Assembly (NCBI GenBank): GCA_963706385.1
Contig: OY970153.1
Location: forward strand, 992,001 to 1,056,000
Length of the DNA: 64,000 nt
From: Poindextera sp963706385
Lineage (GTDB): Bacteria; Pseudomonadota; Alphaproteobacteria; Caulobacterales; Caulobacteraceae
Direction: 5' to 3'
This document shows positions 24,565-32,707 of the stretch, in pieces. A program made the position numbers and the translations under genes. The notes beneath the pieces were generated by a model. The model worked only from the letters and a program-made list of their open reading frames with translations. It was not told the origin of the DNA and searched no databases. Each line of letters opens with the position of its first letter. Position 1 is the first letter of the stretch.

Positions 24565-25830
24565 CTACAGCGCCCGCCAGCCGATGTCGGTGCGGAAAAA
24601 GCCCTCTGGCCAGTCGATCCGGGCGATGGCGGCGTAGGCCCGATCGCGCGCCTGGCTGAGGCTTTCGCCGCGCGCACAGACGTTCAACACCCGCCCGCCA
24701 GCGGCGATCAGGACGCCGTCACCGCGCCGCGCCGTGCCGGCGTGAAAGACCACCACATGCTCGCCGAAGTCCTGCTCGGCGCCCTCGATCACCGTGCCGG
24801 CCAGCGGCGCCTCGGGATAGCCGCGCGCGGCCAGCACCACGCAGATCGCCGCGCCAGCGCGCCAGCGCGGCTCAGGCAAGGCGGAAAGACCGCCGGTGGC
24901 CGCCGCGCGCAGATAGGGGACGATGTCGTCCTGAAGCCGCAGCATCAGCACCTGGCATTCCGGATCGCCGAAGCGGGCGTTGAACTCCACCAGCCGCACC
25001 CCCGCCTCGCCCAGCATCAGCCCGGCGTAGAGCACCCCGCGATAGGGCGCGCCCTCGGCCGCGATGCCGGCCAGGGCCGGTTCGATCAGCCGCGCGCGGG
25101 CCTCCTCCAGCCGCTCCGGCGTCAGGACCGGCGCGGGCGAATAGGTCCCCATACCGCCGGTGTTCGGTCCCTCATCGCCGTCGAAGGCGCGCTTGTGGTC
25201 CTGGGCCTCGCCGAACAACATCGCCGTTCGACCGTCGCCGAGCGCGAACAGCGAGGCCTCCTCGCCGGTCATGAACTCCTCGATCACCACCCGCGCCCCG
25301 GCCGCGCCGAAGCCGCCGGCGAACATGTCGTCGATCGCAGCCTCGGCCTCGGGCCGGCTCTCAGCGATCACCACGCCCTTGCCGGCCGCCAAGCCGTCGG
25401 CCTTGATCACATAGGGCGCGGAAAAGCGGGGAAGGAACGCCTTGGCCGGCTCGGGCGCCTCGAACACCCCATAGGCCGCGGTCGGCAGGCCGTGGCGGTC
25501 GCAGAACGCCTTGGCGAAGGCCTTGGAGGACTCCAGCCGGCCGGCCGCCTGGCTTGGGCCGAAACAGGCGATCCCCGCCGCTTCCAGCGCGTCGGCCAGC
25601 CCCGCCTCGATCGCCGATTCCGGCCCGACCACCACCAAGTCGGCCGCGATCTCCCGCGCCAGGGCGACCAGGGCGGCAACGTCGGTCGCCCTGACGGCCT
25701 TGATCTCGCCCAGACTGGCCATGCCGGGGTTGCCCGGCGCGCAGACCAGCCGGGCCAGCAGCGGCGACTGGGCGATCTTCCAGGCCAGCGCATGCTCGCG
25801 TCCGCCCGAGCCGACGAGGAGGATGTTCAT
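24565..25830 (-). CDS. purD: Phosphoribosylamine-glycine ligase
   Basis: This is a 421-residue ATP-grasp protein with the PurD blocks MNILLVGSGGREHALAWKIA at the N-terminus, VVGPESAIEAGLADALEAAGI, KADGLAAGKGV, the loop GEEASLFALGDG and NTGGMGTYSPAP, and RFGDPECQVLM. It joins glycine to phosphoribosylamine in purine synthesis. It is divergent from the flavin oxidoreductase gene, with 134 bp between starts. It is apparently in the same direction as the downstream phosphotransferase gene. Confidence 0.97.
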   Translation of the reverse strand: MNILLVGSGGREHALAWKIAQSPLLARLVCAPGNPGMASLGEIKAVRATDVAALVALAREIAADLVVVGPESAIEAGLADALEAAGIACFGPSQAAGRLESSKAFAKAFCDRHGLPTAAYGVFEAPEPAKAFLPRFSAPYVIKADGLAAGKGVVIAESRPEAEAAIDDMFAGGFGAAGARVVIEEFMTGEEASLFALGDGRTAMLFGEAQDHKRAFDGDEGPNTGGMGTYSPAPVLTPERLEEARARLIEPALAGIAAEGAPYRGVLYAGLMLGEAGVRLVEFNARFGDPECQVLMLRLQDDIVPYLRAAATGGLSALPEPRWRAGAAICVVLAARGYPEAPLAGTVIEGAEQDFGEHVVVFHAGTARRGDGVLIAAGGRVLNVCARGESLSQARDRAYAAIARIDWPEGFFRTDIGWRAL

Positions 25831-25964
25831 GATCGGGCTGTGGCGAAAGGCGGCGGCGAGGTCAAGCTTCCGGCCGAGGCTGGACGTCCTGAAGCAGCGG
25901 ACTTGGCGTTTTCCGCGTTCGTTGGCTAAAAAGCCTGCAACCGCGCGCCGCGCTCCAATTCCAG

Positions 25965-27074
25965 GTGACCGACTTGCCGACCCCCGCCCTGTTCGATCCG
26001 ATGAGCTTCTCGCACGGCCCGGCGATGAAGAACCGCTTCATGCTGGCGCCGCTGACCAATTCGCAGAGCCACCCCGACGGGCGGTTGTCCGACGAGGAAT
26101 TCCATTGGCTGACCATGCGGGCCAAGGGCGGCTTCGGCCTGACCATGACCGCCGCCGCGCACGTCCAGCGTTCCGGCCAGGGCTTTCCCGGCCAGGTGGG
26201 GATCTTTTCGGACGACCATCTCGAGGGCCTTGCGCGGCTGGCCGCCGAGATCAAGCGGCACGGCAGCCTAGCCGTGGTCCAGCTGCACCACGCCGGCATG
26301 CGCTCGCCCGCGGACCTGATCGGCGAGGCGCCGCACAGCGCCTCGGACAACGCCGAGTTCGGCGCGCGCGCGCTGACCGGCGCCGAGGTCGAGCAACTGA
26401 CCGAGGATTTCATCGCCGCGGCGGTGCGCGCCGAAAAGGCCGGCTTCGACGGCGTCGAGTTCCACGGCGCCCACGGCTATATCCTCTGCCAGTTCCTCAG
26501 CCCCGAGACCAACCAGCGCACCGACCGCTGGGGCGGCTCGCTGGAGAACCGCTCGCGGATCATCCGCGACGTCATATCGGGCGCGCGAGCGCGCTGCCGG
26601 CCGGACTTCAATATCGGCCTTCGCCTGTCGCCCGAGCGCTTCGGCATGCAGTTGGCCGAGGCCCGCGACTTCGCCCAGGCGCTGATGACCGAGGGCCAGA
26701 TCGATTATCTCGACATGTCGCTGTGGGACTGCTGGAAGGAGCCGGAAGAGGCCGAATTCAAGGGCCGTCCGCTGATCGCCTGGTTCGCCGACCTGAAGCG
26801 CGGGAACACCCGCCTGGGCGTGGCCGGCAAGATCAAGACCGGCGCGGCCTGCGCGGCGGCGCTGGAGGCCGGGGCCGACTTCGTGCTGATCGGCCGCGGC
26901 GCCATCCTGCACCACGACTTCCCCGAACAGGTCCGCCGCGATCCGCGCTTCGAGGCGATCGCCCTGCCGGTGAGCCGCGAATACCTGCGCAAGGAAGGGC
27001 TCAGCCCGGTGTTCATCGACTACATGAACAACTGGAAAGGCTTCGTGGCGGCGGAGGAGACGGCCGAGGCCTGA
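25965..27074 (+). CDS. NADH:flavin oxidoreductase, Old Yellow Enzyme family
   Basis: This 369-residue FMN TIM-barrel protein shows OYE features: an N-terminal NRFMLAPLTN, VQLHHAGMRS, the substrate-anion site HGAHGYILCQFLSPETNQRTDRWGGSLENR and a C-terminal FVLIGRGAILHHDFP that holds the FMN phosphate. OYEs reduce activated double bonds with NAD(P)H. The physiological substrate is unknown. The start is GTG 25965, followed within 40 codons by in-frame ATGs, so a slightly shorter protein cannot be excluded. It is followed by xseA 51 bp away on the same strand. Confidence 0.9.
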   Translation: MTDLPTPALFDPMSFSHGPAMKNRFMLAPLTNSQSHPDGRLSDEEFHWLTMRAKGGFGLTMTAAAHVQRSGQGFPGQVGIFSDDHLEGLARLAAEIKRHGSLAVVQLHHAGMRSPADLIGEAPHSASDNAEFGARALTGAEVEQLTEDFIAAAVRAEKAGFDGVEFHGAHGYILCQFLSPETNQRTDRWGGSLENRSRIIRDVISGARARCRPDFNIGLRLSPERFGMQLAEARDFAQALMTEGQIDYLDMSLWDCWKEPEEAEFKGRPLIAWFADLKRGNTRLGVAGKIKTGAACAAALEAGADFVLIGRGAILHHDFPEQVRRDPRFEAIALPVSREYLRKEGLSPVFIDYMNNWKGFVAAEETAEA

Positions 27075-27125
27075 TCCCGCCGGGCCAGGGGCGCGCGACT
27101 CGCCGCGAGCGCCTATGTTCAGCGC

Positions 27126-28562
27126 GTGACCCTCGTCGAGCCCCCCATCGCCGAAGACGGCAACGCGCGTCCCTATTCGGTCTCCGAACTGGCGTTCGCG
27201 CTCAAGCGCACCATCGAGGAGGCCTACGGCTTCGTTCGGCTGCGCGGCGAAGTGTCGAAGGTCACCCGCCATAGCTCCGGCCACGTCTATCTGACGCTAA
27301 AGGACGAGCACGCCGCCATCGATGGCGTGGTCTGGAAGGGTCAGGCGCGGAGCCTCGCCTGTCAGCCGGAGCAGGGGCTGGAGGTGATCGTCACCGGACG
27401 GATCACCACCTATCCGGCCTCGTCCAAATACCAGATCGTCATCGAAACCATGGAGCCGGCCGGGATCGGCGCGCTCCTGGCCCAGCTCGAGCGGCTGAAG
27501 ACCAGGCTGGCGGCCGAGGGCCTGTTCGACGCCACCCGCAAGCAACCGCTGCCGCAAAGCCCGTCCGTGATCGGGGTGATCACCAGTCCGACCGGGGCGG
27601 TGATCCGCGACATGCTGCACCGCATCCGCGAGCGCTGGCCCTGCCGGGTGATCGTCTGGCCGGTGGTGGTCCAGGGCGATGCGGCCGCCGCCCAGGTCAG
27701 CGCCGCGATCGCCGGCTTCAACGCGCTGGCGCCCGGCGGGGCCATCCCCCGCCCCGACGTGCTGATCGTCGCCCGCGGCGGCGGCTCGGTCGAGGATTTG
27801 TGGGCGTTCAACGACGAGGCCCTGGCCCGCGCGGTGGCGGCCAGCGCGATTCCGCTGATCTCGGCGGTCGGGCACGAGACCGACACCACCCTGATCGACT
27901 TCGTCTCCGACCAGCGCGCCCCGACCCCGACCGCGGCGGCCGAGATCGCCACGCCGGTGCTCGCCGAGCTGAGGGCGGCGCTCGCCGACGGCCAGGCCCG
28001 CCTGGTCCGGGCGATGGAGCGCCAGGCCGAGAGTTTGCGCAGCCGCCTGCTGGCCGCCGCGCGCGGGCTGCCGCGGCCCGGCGAGGTGCTGGCGCTGGCC
28101 CAGCAGCGCTTCGACCTGACCGCCGGGCGGCTCGGCGCGGCGCTGGAGAAGAACGCCTCGGCCCACGAGCGCGACCTGGTGGGCGTCGCCGGACGGCTGT
28201 CGCCGGGCCTGTTGCAGCGGCCGCTGCGGCTGAAGGCCGAGCGGCTGGCCGAGCTGTGGCGGCGGCTGCCGCCGTCGATGGAGCGGCGCCTGGCCCGCGC
28301 CGGCGAGGCGCTGACCAGCCTGGAGCGGCAGCGGATTTCGCTGAACCCGGTCGGCCCGCTGGGGCGCGGCTTCGCCCTGGTGCATCGGGCGAACGGCGCC
28401 CTGGCGCGGCGCGCGGGCGACCTCGCCGCCGGAGAAGCGGTGCGGCTGGAGTTCCAGGATGGCTCGCGCGGCGCGGTCATCGACGCGGAGCCCAGGCCGG
28501 CGCGGCGGGCGGGCGAGCGGACGCCCAAGCCACAAGGAACCGCCCAGGGCGATCTGTTCTGA
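27126..28562 (+). CDS. xseA: Exodeoxyribonuclease VII large subunit
   Basis: The 478-residue protein has an N-terminal OB-fold (about 15-110; PYSVSELAFALKRTIEEAYGFVRLRGEVSKV) and the catalytic domain with GVITSPTGAVIRDMLHR, IVARGGGSVEDLW, SAVGHETDTTL and APTPTAAAE. A long coiled coil follows (about 270-400). With XseB it degrades single-stranded DNA to oligonucleotides. The start is GTG 27126. xseB is not in the window. Downstream is a 159-bp gap with a hairpin repeat (28601-28640). Confidence 0.96.
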   Translation: MTLVEPPIAEDGNARPYSVSELAFALKRTIEEAYGFVRLRGEVSKVTRHSSGHVYLTLKDEHAAIDGVVWKGQARSLACQPEQGLEVIVTGRITTYPASSKYQIVIETMEPAGIGALLAQLERLKTRLAAEGLFDATRKQPLPQSPSVIGVITSPTGAVIRDMLHRIRERWPCRVIVWPVVVQGDAAAAQVSAAIAGFNALAPGGAIPRPDVLIVARGGGSVEDLWAFNDEALARAVAASAIPLISAVGHETDTTLIDFVSDQRAPTPTAAAEIATPVLAELRAALADGQARLVRAMERQAESLRSRLLAAARGLPRPGEVLALAQQRFDLTAGRLGAALEKNASAHERDLVGVAGRLSPGLLQRPLRLKAERLAELWRRLPPSMERRLARAGEALTSLERQRISLNPVGPLGRGFALVHRANGALARRAGDLAAGEAVRLEFQDGSRGAVIDAEPRPARRAGERTPKPQGTAQGDLF

Positions 28563-28600
28563 GGGCCGTACTCAATCGCCGTCATGCAATTCGCTCGTCA

Positions 28601-28640
28601 TCCCGGCCGCAGGACCGCGCAGCGGCCCGCAGAGCCGGGA
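28601..28640. repeat. Short palindromic intergenic repeat
   Basis: TCCCGGC (28601-28607) and GCCGGGA (28634-28640) form the outer stem of a GC-rich hairpin followed by CCTAGG. It resembles the small dispersed palindromes also seen at 52233-52330 and 55883-55924. It lies between xseA and the DUF2093 gene and has no U-tract. Confidence 0.55.
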
Positions 28641-28721
28641 CCTAGGCGATCATCCGGTGCGAGCGTGGCCGCGCGGCGCGCAGGATTTGGCCCGCGCGCC
28701 GAAATTCGCTAGATTGCCGTC

Positions 28722-28955
28722 ATGAACGCTTACGATCGCGATCTTCCCGGACAGGCCGAGCTGGCCGTGCTGCACTATGGCGACGGCGAATTCGCCGTGC
28801 TCAAGCCGGGCGGCTATGTGCTGTGCGCGGTGACCGGCGCGCGCATTCCGCTGGACGCCCTGCGCTACTGGAACCCGGCCACGCAGGAAGCCTACGCCGG
28901 CCCGGAACCAGCCACGGCGCGCTTTCGAGAGCTCAATTCCGCCGCCAAGCGGTAG
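28722..28955 (+). CDS. DUF2093 family protein
   Basis: This 77-residue protein matches DUF2093: AELAVLHYGDGEFAVLKPGGYVLCAVTGARIPLDALRYWN, followed by QEAY and a terminal segment of polar residues. The family is small, soluble and almost confined to alphaproteobacteria, with no known function. It lies downstream of xseA on the same strand and converges on the LpxL-type acyltransferase gene, 8 bp apart. Confidence 0.85.
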   Translation: MNAYDRDLPGQAELAVLHYGDGEFAVLKPGGYVLCAVTGARIPLDALRYWNPATQEAYAGPEPATARFRELNSAAKR

Positions 28956-28963
28956 ATCGCCGC

Positions 28964-29881
28964 CTAATCCCGCCCTGGCTTGTACATCGACTTGGGCCAG
29001 CGCTTGTGGGCCCAGAAATATTCCTCCGGCCGTTCGCGGATGCGCGCCTCGAGGAAGGCGTTGATCTGGCGCACGCCGGTTTCGTCGTCGGCCTCGGCGT
29101 CGCCGGTGTCGGCCAGGACGATCGGCTCGTAGACGCTGACCTGGAAGCGCGCGCCCTTCAGCCGCCGCACGGCCAGCGGCGTGACCTTGCCGCCGTAGCG
29201 GCGCGCCAGCCGCACCGGCCCCGGGCTGGTGTGGGCCATATGGCCGAAGATCGGCGAGGCCACCCCGGCGTTGAACTTCTGGTCGACCAGCATGGCCACC
29301 AACTCGCCCTTGGCCAGCGCCCGCATGATGTCCCGCGCCCCGCCCGCGCCCTTGGGCGCCAGCGAGGTCACGCCATAGCTCGCCCGGGCGCGGATGACCC
29401 GGTCGTTGAAATAGGGATTGTTCGCCGGGCGGTACGACACCTGGCAGCGAACGCCGGTCGCCACGATCGCCGAGGCCATGATCTCGAAGTTGGAGAAGTG
29501 GCCGGAGACCATCAGCGTCGGCTCGCCGCCCTCGGCGATGGCGCGCAGTCGTTCGGCCCCGACCACCTCGACCCGGCCGCTGGCGGGGGTCAGCCGGTCC
29601 AGCATGGTGAACTCGGCGGCGAACCGGCCGAAATTCTCCCAGCTCGCCATGCGAATCCGGTCCCGCTCCGCCTCGCTCATGTCCGGAAACGCCAGCTCCA
29701 GGTTTCGCCGGATCGTGCGGTCCGCGCCGGTCAGGGGGCCCAGACGCCTGAGCAGCCAGCCGCCGAAGGCCGAGGCCGCATCGACCGGCGCCAGCCGCAA
29801 GAGGCCGGCGATCAGATCGAACCCGGCCGCCTCCAGCCGCCAGAGCAGACGCTCGGCGAAGGTGGGATGCTCGAGGCTCAT
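28964..29881 (-). CDS. Lipid A late acyltransferase, LpxL/HtrB type
   Basis: The 305-residue product has the LABLAT acyltransferase signature, with the catalytic HX4E motif in SGHFSNFEIM (about residue 128), the Arg-rich acceptor site in VSYRPANNPYFN, VAMLVDQKFNAGV and a C-terminal YFWAHKRWP. The first 25 residues contain an amphipathic membrane-proximal segment. It adds a secondary acyl chain to KDO2-lipid IVA. The ATG at 29881 is preferred; the frame extends to 29956 with non-conserved sequence. Whether it is LpxL or LpxM cannot be told. It is divergent from the XRE regulator. Confidence 0.9.
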   Translation of the reverse strand: MSLEHPTFAERLLWRLEAAGFDLIAGLLRLAPVDAASAFGGWLLRRLGPLTGADRTIRRNLELAFPDMSEAERDRIRMASWENFGRFAAEFTMLDRLTPASGRVEVVGAERLRAIAEGGEPTLMVSGHFSNFEIMASAIVATGVRCQVSYRPANNPYFNDRVIRARASYGVTSLAPKGAGGARDIMRALAKGELVAMLVDQKFNAGVASPIFGHMAHTSPGPVRLARRYGGKVTPLAVRRLKGARFQVSVYEPIVLADTGDAEADDETGVRQINAFLEARIRERPEEYFWAHKRWPKSMYKPGRD

Positions 29882-29986
29882 CGGGCCTCGCGGCCTGGCC
29901 CGTTGCGCGCCGAAACGCTCCGCGCGCGAACCCGCGCTCCGCGCTTCAACCGCCACGGCATGTGGATTGCCCTCGATTCACCTGTC

Positions 29987-30003
29987 CGTCCCGCATTGGG
30001 ACG
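29987..30003. promoter_or_regulatory. Inverted repeat in the lpxL-type/XRE divergent promoter region
   Basis: CGTCCC (29987-29992) and GGGACG (29998-30003) form a perfect inverted repeat with a 5-bp spacer, 24 bp before the XRE regulator start. This is a candidate operator. It has not been shown to bind any protein. Confidence 0.35.
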
Positions 30004-30013
30004 CATAGGTATT

Positions 30014-30025
30014 GGAAGGCCTTCC
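30014..30025. promoter_or_regulatory. Perfect 12-bp palindrome covering the XRE gene Shine-Dalgarno
   Basis: GGAAGGCCTTCC lies one base before the start codon at 30027. Its left half GGAAGG is the likely ribosome binding site. As RNA it could pair between messages or be read by a protein, and as DNA it is a possible operator for autoregulation. Confidence 0.4.
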
Positions 30026-30026
30026 G

Positions 30027-30410
30027 ATGGGCAACGACATCGACCTCCACCTTGGCAAACGGCTGCGCCGCCGCCGCCGGCTGCTCGGCTTGACCCAGCA
30101 ACAGCTCGCCACCACGGTAGGTGTCCGTTTCCAGCAGATTCAGAAGTACGAATGCGGCGCCAACCGCATCTCGGCCGCGCGCCTGTGGAGCCTGGCTCAG
30201 GCGCTGGAGGTGCCGGTCGGCTACTTCTACGACGGCCTGAACCCATCGCCCCACTGCGAGGCGGGCGGCGAGTGCGCCGAGGGTGGCGAAATGCTGGCCC
30301 GAAAAGAGACGCAGGACCTGGTGCGCGCCTACTATCAGCTCGGCGAGCGTCCCCGCCGCCGACTTCTGGATCTGGCCAAGTCGCTCAACGGCGACGTCGA
30401 ACTGATCTGA
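30027..30410 (+). CDS. XRE-family helix-turn-helix transcriptional regulator
   Basis: The 127-residue protein has an N-terminal HTH domain (about 5-65), GKRLRRRRRLLGLTQQQLATTVGVRFQQIQKYECGANRIS, with the recognition helix around VRFQQIQKYE. A short Cys-containing linker (CEAGGEC) and a C-terminal helical segment probably mediate dimerisation. The start is ATG 30027 with GGAAGG 7 bp upstream, so the TTG at 30012 was rejected. The palindrome at its ribosome binding site and the inverted repeat upstream suggest autoregulation. Divergent lpxL-type and downstream hisN are possible targets. Confidence 0.88.
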   Translation: MGNDIDLHLGKRLRRRRRLLGLTQQQLATTVGVRFQQIQKYECGANRISAARLWSLAQALEVPVGYFYDGLNPSPHCEAGGECAEGGEMLARKETQDLVRAYYQLGERPRRRLLDLAKSLNGDVELI

Positions 30411-30493
30411 ATCGGCCCGGACCGGCCGATCGGTCGGCCCGGCCGCGGCTTCCGGCCTTCCCGCGCCGCGTTCTGAGCGATAAGGCTGGAGCC

Positions 30494-31312
30494 ATGCCCG
30501 AACCGCTCGCTCCCGACCACCTCGCCGCGCTCGACGCCTTCCTGATCGAGCTCAACCGCGCCTCGGCCGCGGCGATCCTGCCGCTGTTCCGCGCCGACCA
30601 TGGCCTGGAGAACAAGGGCGGCGAGCGCGGTTTCGATCCGGTCACCCTGGCCGACAAGAACGCCGAGGCGGCGATCCGCGCCCTGATCGCCCAGCGCTTC
30701 CCCGCCCACGGCGTGATTGGCGAGGAATACGGCGAGGACCGGCCGGACGCCGAGTTCGTCTGGGTGATCGACCCGGTCGACGGCACCCGCGCCTTCATCG
30801 CCGGTCTGCCGCTGTGGACCACCCTGATCGGCCTCAGACATCAGAACGCGCCCGTGTTGGGCTCGATCGGCCAGCCGCACATCGGCGAATTGTTCATCGG
30901 CCATGCGGGCGCCGCGCGGATGATCGCCGGCGGGCGGGAGACGCCGCTGAAGGTGCGCGCCTGTCCCCGTCTGGACGAGGCGGTGATCGCCACCACCGAT
31001 CCGGCCCTGTTCAAGGGCGAGGAGCGCGCGGCCTGGAAGGCAATGCGGGCGGCCACCAAGCTCGCGCGGCTGGGATGCGACGCCTACGCCTACGCCATGG
31101 TGGCGATGGGCACGCTGGATCTGGTGATCGAGACCGGACTGAAGAGCTGGGACATCGAGGCGGCGCGCGCACTGCTGACCGGCGCGGGCGGTCTGGTCAC
31201 CGACTGGCGCGGCGAGACGATCGGCGGCGACGGCGGCCAGATGCTGATCGCCGGCGATCCGGTCTGTCTGAAGGCGGCCGCAGCGCTGCTCAGCCCGGTG
31301 GCGAAACCCTAG
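30494..31312 (+). CDS. hisN: Histidinol-phosphatase, inositol monophosphatase family
   Basis: The 272-residue protein has the IMPase metal motifs GEEYGED (about 75), DPVDGTRAFIAGLPLW (about 92-107) and WDIEAARALLTGAGG (about 216-230). The RAFIAG stretch and length match HisN, which removes phosphate from histidinol phosphate in histidine synthesis. Other his genes are absent, so this rests on family resemblance. The start is ATG 30494 with CTGGAGCC upstream. The stop codon TAG (31310-31312) lies inside a 116-bp palindromic repeat, which therefore fixes the C-terminus. Confidence 0.85.
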   Translation: MPEPLAPDHLAALDAFLIELNRASAAAILPLFRADHGLENKGGERGFDPVTLADKNAEAAIRALIAQRFPAHGVIGEEYGEDRPDAEFVWVIDPVDGTRAFIAGLPLWTTLIGLRHQNAPVLGSIGQPHIGELFIGHAGAARMIAGGRETPLKVRACPRLDEAVIATTDPALFKGEERAAWKAMRAATKLARLGCDAYAYAMVAMGTLDLVIETGLKSWDIEAARALLTGAGGLVTDWRGETIGGDGGQMLIAGDPVCLKAAAALLSPVAKP

Positions 31313-31424
31313 AGCGCGTTCCGCAAAAGTGGACCCGGTTTTGCGATCAGAACGCGCTCAAACTTTTGAATTTAGAGCACGATTCAACGATCAGGCGATT
31401 TGGCCTGATCGCATCGTGCTCTAG
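31309..31424 (+). repeat. 116-bp CTAG-bounded double-hairpin repeat, copy 1
   Basis: This repeat begins and ends with CTAG. It holds two hairpins: GAGCGCGTTC/GAACGCGCTC (31312-31359), with an inner GCAAAA/TTTTGC, and AGAGCACGAT/ATCGTGCTCT (31374-31422), with an inner CGATCAGGC/GCCTGATCG. The inverted copy at 32415-32530 differs at 4 of 116 positions. It contains the hisN stop codon and the last codons of the minus-strand hydrolase. It has the form of a REP-like or MITE-like dispersed element. Confidence 0.9.
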
Positions 31425-32358
31425 CCGCCAGCGCGTCGAATTCGTCCCAGAACACCGCGCGAATATCGTCAGTGTCTATCAATATCTCATGGAACGCATC
31501 GGGAATCACGCGGTAGCGGCAGCCTGGGATCGCCGCGGCGATGCGCGCCTGGCGGTCATTGTCGATCAGGCTGTCCTGGCCCGCGGCGAGGATGGTGAAC
31601 GGCGCGGCGATCCGCCCCACCGCCGGCGATGTCCAAAGCCAGCGCAACGCGCGAAAGGCGCTGTCGACCCATCCCCAGGTCACCGAGCCCAGCGCCAGGT
31701 CGCGGTTGGCCAGGATCATCGCGCGAGTGCGGTCGTAGCGGGCGCGATCGTGAGTCAGCCGGTCCTGTTCGAACGTCGCCGAAAAGGGATCGGACGCACC
31801 GCCCAGGGCATAGGCGGTCGCGCCCCCCGCGCTGGCCATCAGCCAGACCAGAGCCTCCAGCGGCCAATGGCGCTGGGCCGGCAGGCCGAGCATCGGCGCC
31901 GAGAGGATCACCCCGTCGATCCGCGCCTCTCCCTTGGCCAGCGCCAAGGCCGTCAGGCAGCCGCCCATCGAATGGCTGATCGCGATGCGGGGGCCCGGCG
32001 GCAACCGGTCCTGATAGCGGTCCAGCAACAGGCCGAAGTCGGCGACGAAATCGTCGAAACCGTCGGCGTGGCCCTTCAGCCGGTCGGGCAACAGTCGCTC
32101 GGATAGGCCCTGGCCGCGCCAGTCGTGGGTCAGGACGGTGAAGCCGCGGGCGACCAGCTCGGCGATCACCTCCAGGTATTTTTCGATGAACTCGCTACGT
32201 CCGCCGCTGAGCACCACCGATCCCCTGGGCCTCGCCGCCGGGAACAGCGCCGCGCGCAGACGAAGCCCGCCCGCGCCCGCGAACCACTCGGCCGCGCCGC
32301 CCGCAGGGACCGGCGCCCGCGGCAGGGACAGCAACGGCGCCGCGTCTGTTTGTGCCAT
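31384..32358 (-). CDS. Alpha/beta hydrolase, serine aminopeptidase S33/lysophospholipase family
   Basis: The 324-residue protein has a core HDWRGQGLSERL, the nucleophile elbow ISHSMGG (about residue 120), TILAAGQDSLIDN with the likely acid and a C-terminal DAFHEIL with the catalytic His. This is the PldB-like monoacylglycerol/lysophospholipase layout. The start is ATG 32358 with GGGGAGCC upstream. The last 12 or so residues (ending AKSPDR) and the stop come from repeat copy 1, not from ancestral hydrolase sequence. The gene is bracketed by inverted repeat copies. Confidence 0.87.
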   Translation of the reverse strand: MAQTDAAPLLSLPRAPVPAGGAAEWFAGAGGLRLRAALFPAARPRGSVVLSGGRSEFIEKYLEVIAELVARGFTVLTHDWRGQGLSERLLPDRLKGHADGFDDFVADFGLLLDRYQDRLPPGPRIAISHSMGGCLTALALAKGEARIDGVILSAPMLGLPAQRHWPLEALVWLMASAGGATAYALGGASDPFSATFEQDRLTHDRARYDRTRAMILANRDLALGSVTWGWVDSAFRALRWLWTSPAVGRIAAPFTILAAGQDSLIDNDRQARIAAAIPGCRYRVIPDAFHEILIDTDDIRAVFWDEFDALAARARCDQAKSPDR

Positions 32359-32414
32359 GAGGCTCCCCAAAGGCCGCGAGCTTGCCGCCGGTTCGGCTCC
32401 GAGTAAACCGCCGC

Positions 32415-32530
32415 CTAGAGCACGATGCGATCAGGCGGAATCGCCTGATCGTTGAATCGGGCTCTAAATTCAAAAGTTCGAGCGCGTTCTGATCGCAAAA
32501 CCGGGTCCACTTTTGCGGAACGCGCTCTAG
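32415..32530 (-). repeat. 116-bp CTAG-bounded double-hairpin repeat, copy 2 (inverted)
   Basis: Reverse complement of copy 1 (31309-31424) with 112 of 116 bases identical and the same CTAG ends. It lies 57 bp upstream of the hydrolase ATG, so it forms the 5' boundary of that gene's leader. The two hairpins are preserved; two of the four differences lie in the apical loop of the smaller-repeat hairpin. Confidence 0.9.
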
Positions 32531-32624
32531 TCCAGCTTGAGAAAACGCGGGCCCATCCGGCGGCCCTTGAACCGCGCGCGGCCGCACCCACCTTTTTCTC
32601 GAAGGCGCTGGATGTCCGGGCCTT

Positions 32625-32707
32625 CCGGATCGGCTCGAGGCCAGCTTCAAGGCTCGCGCCATGATCCGCACTCAACCGCAACCTTGCTCATGCAGGAGGA
32701 TGTGCTG
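32625..32707 (+). promoter_or_regulatory. Candidate ROSE-type RNA thermometer in the hsp20 leader
   Basis: The leader ends CCTTGCTCATGCAGGAGGATGTGCTG before ATG 32708, shown here only to locate it: TTGCT at 32684-32688 precedes the Shine-Dalgarno AGGAGG at 32695-32700 by six bases. ROSE elements of alphaproteobacterial small heat-shock genes use a U(U/C)GCU segment paired to AGGA to hide the ribosome binding site at low temperature. An upstream hairpin TCCG/CGGA (about 32611-32625) may be part of it. Full folding was not computed. Confidence 0.55.

Noticed and set aside
28823..31312. An 829-residue plus-strand frame ending with hisN
   Set aside because: The first 557 codons run over the minus-strand acyltransferase and the XRE gene. 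Only the hisN part from 30494 is conserved.
31309..32530. CRISPR array or phage att sites
   Set aside because: Only two copies, in opposite orientation, with a gene between and no spacers; nothing like an integrase.
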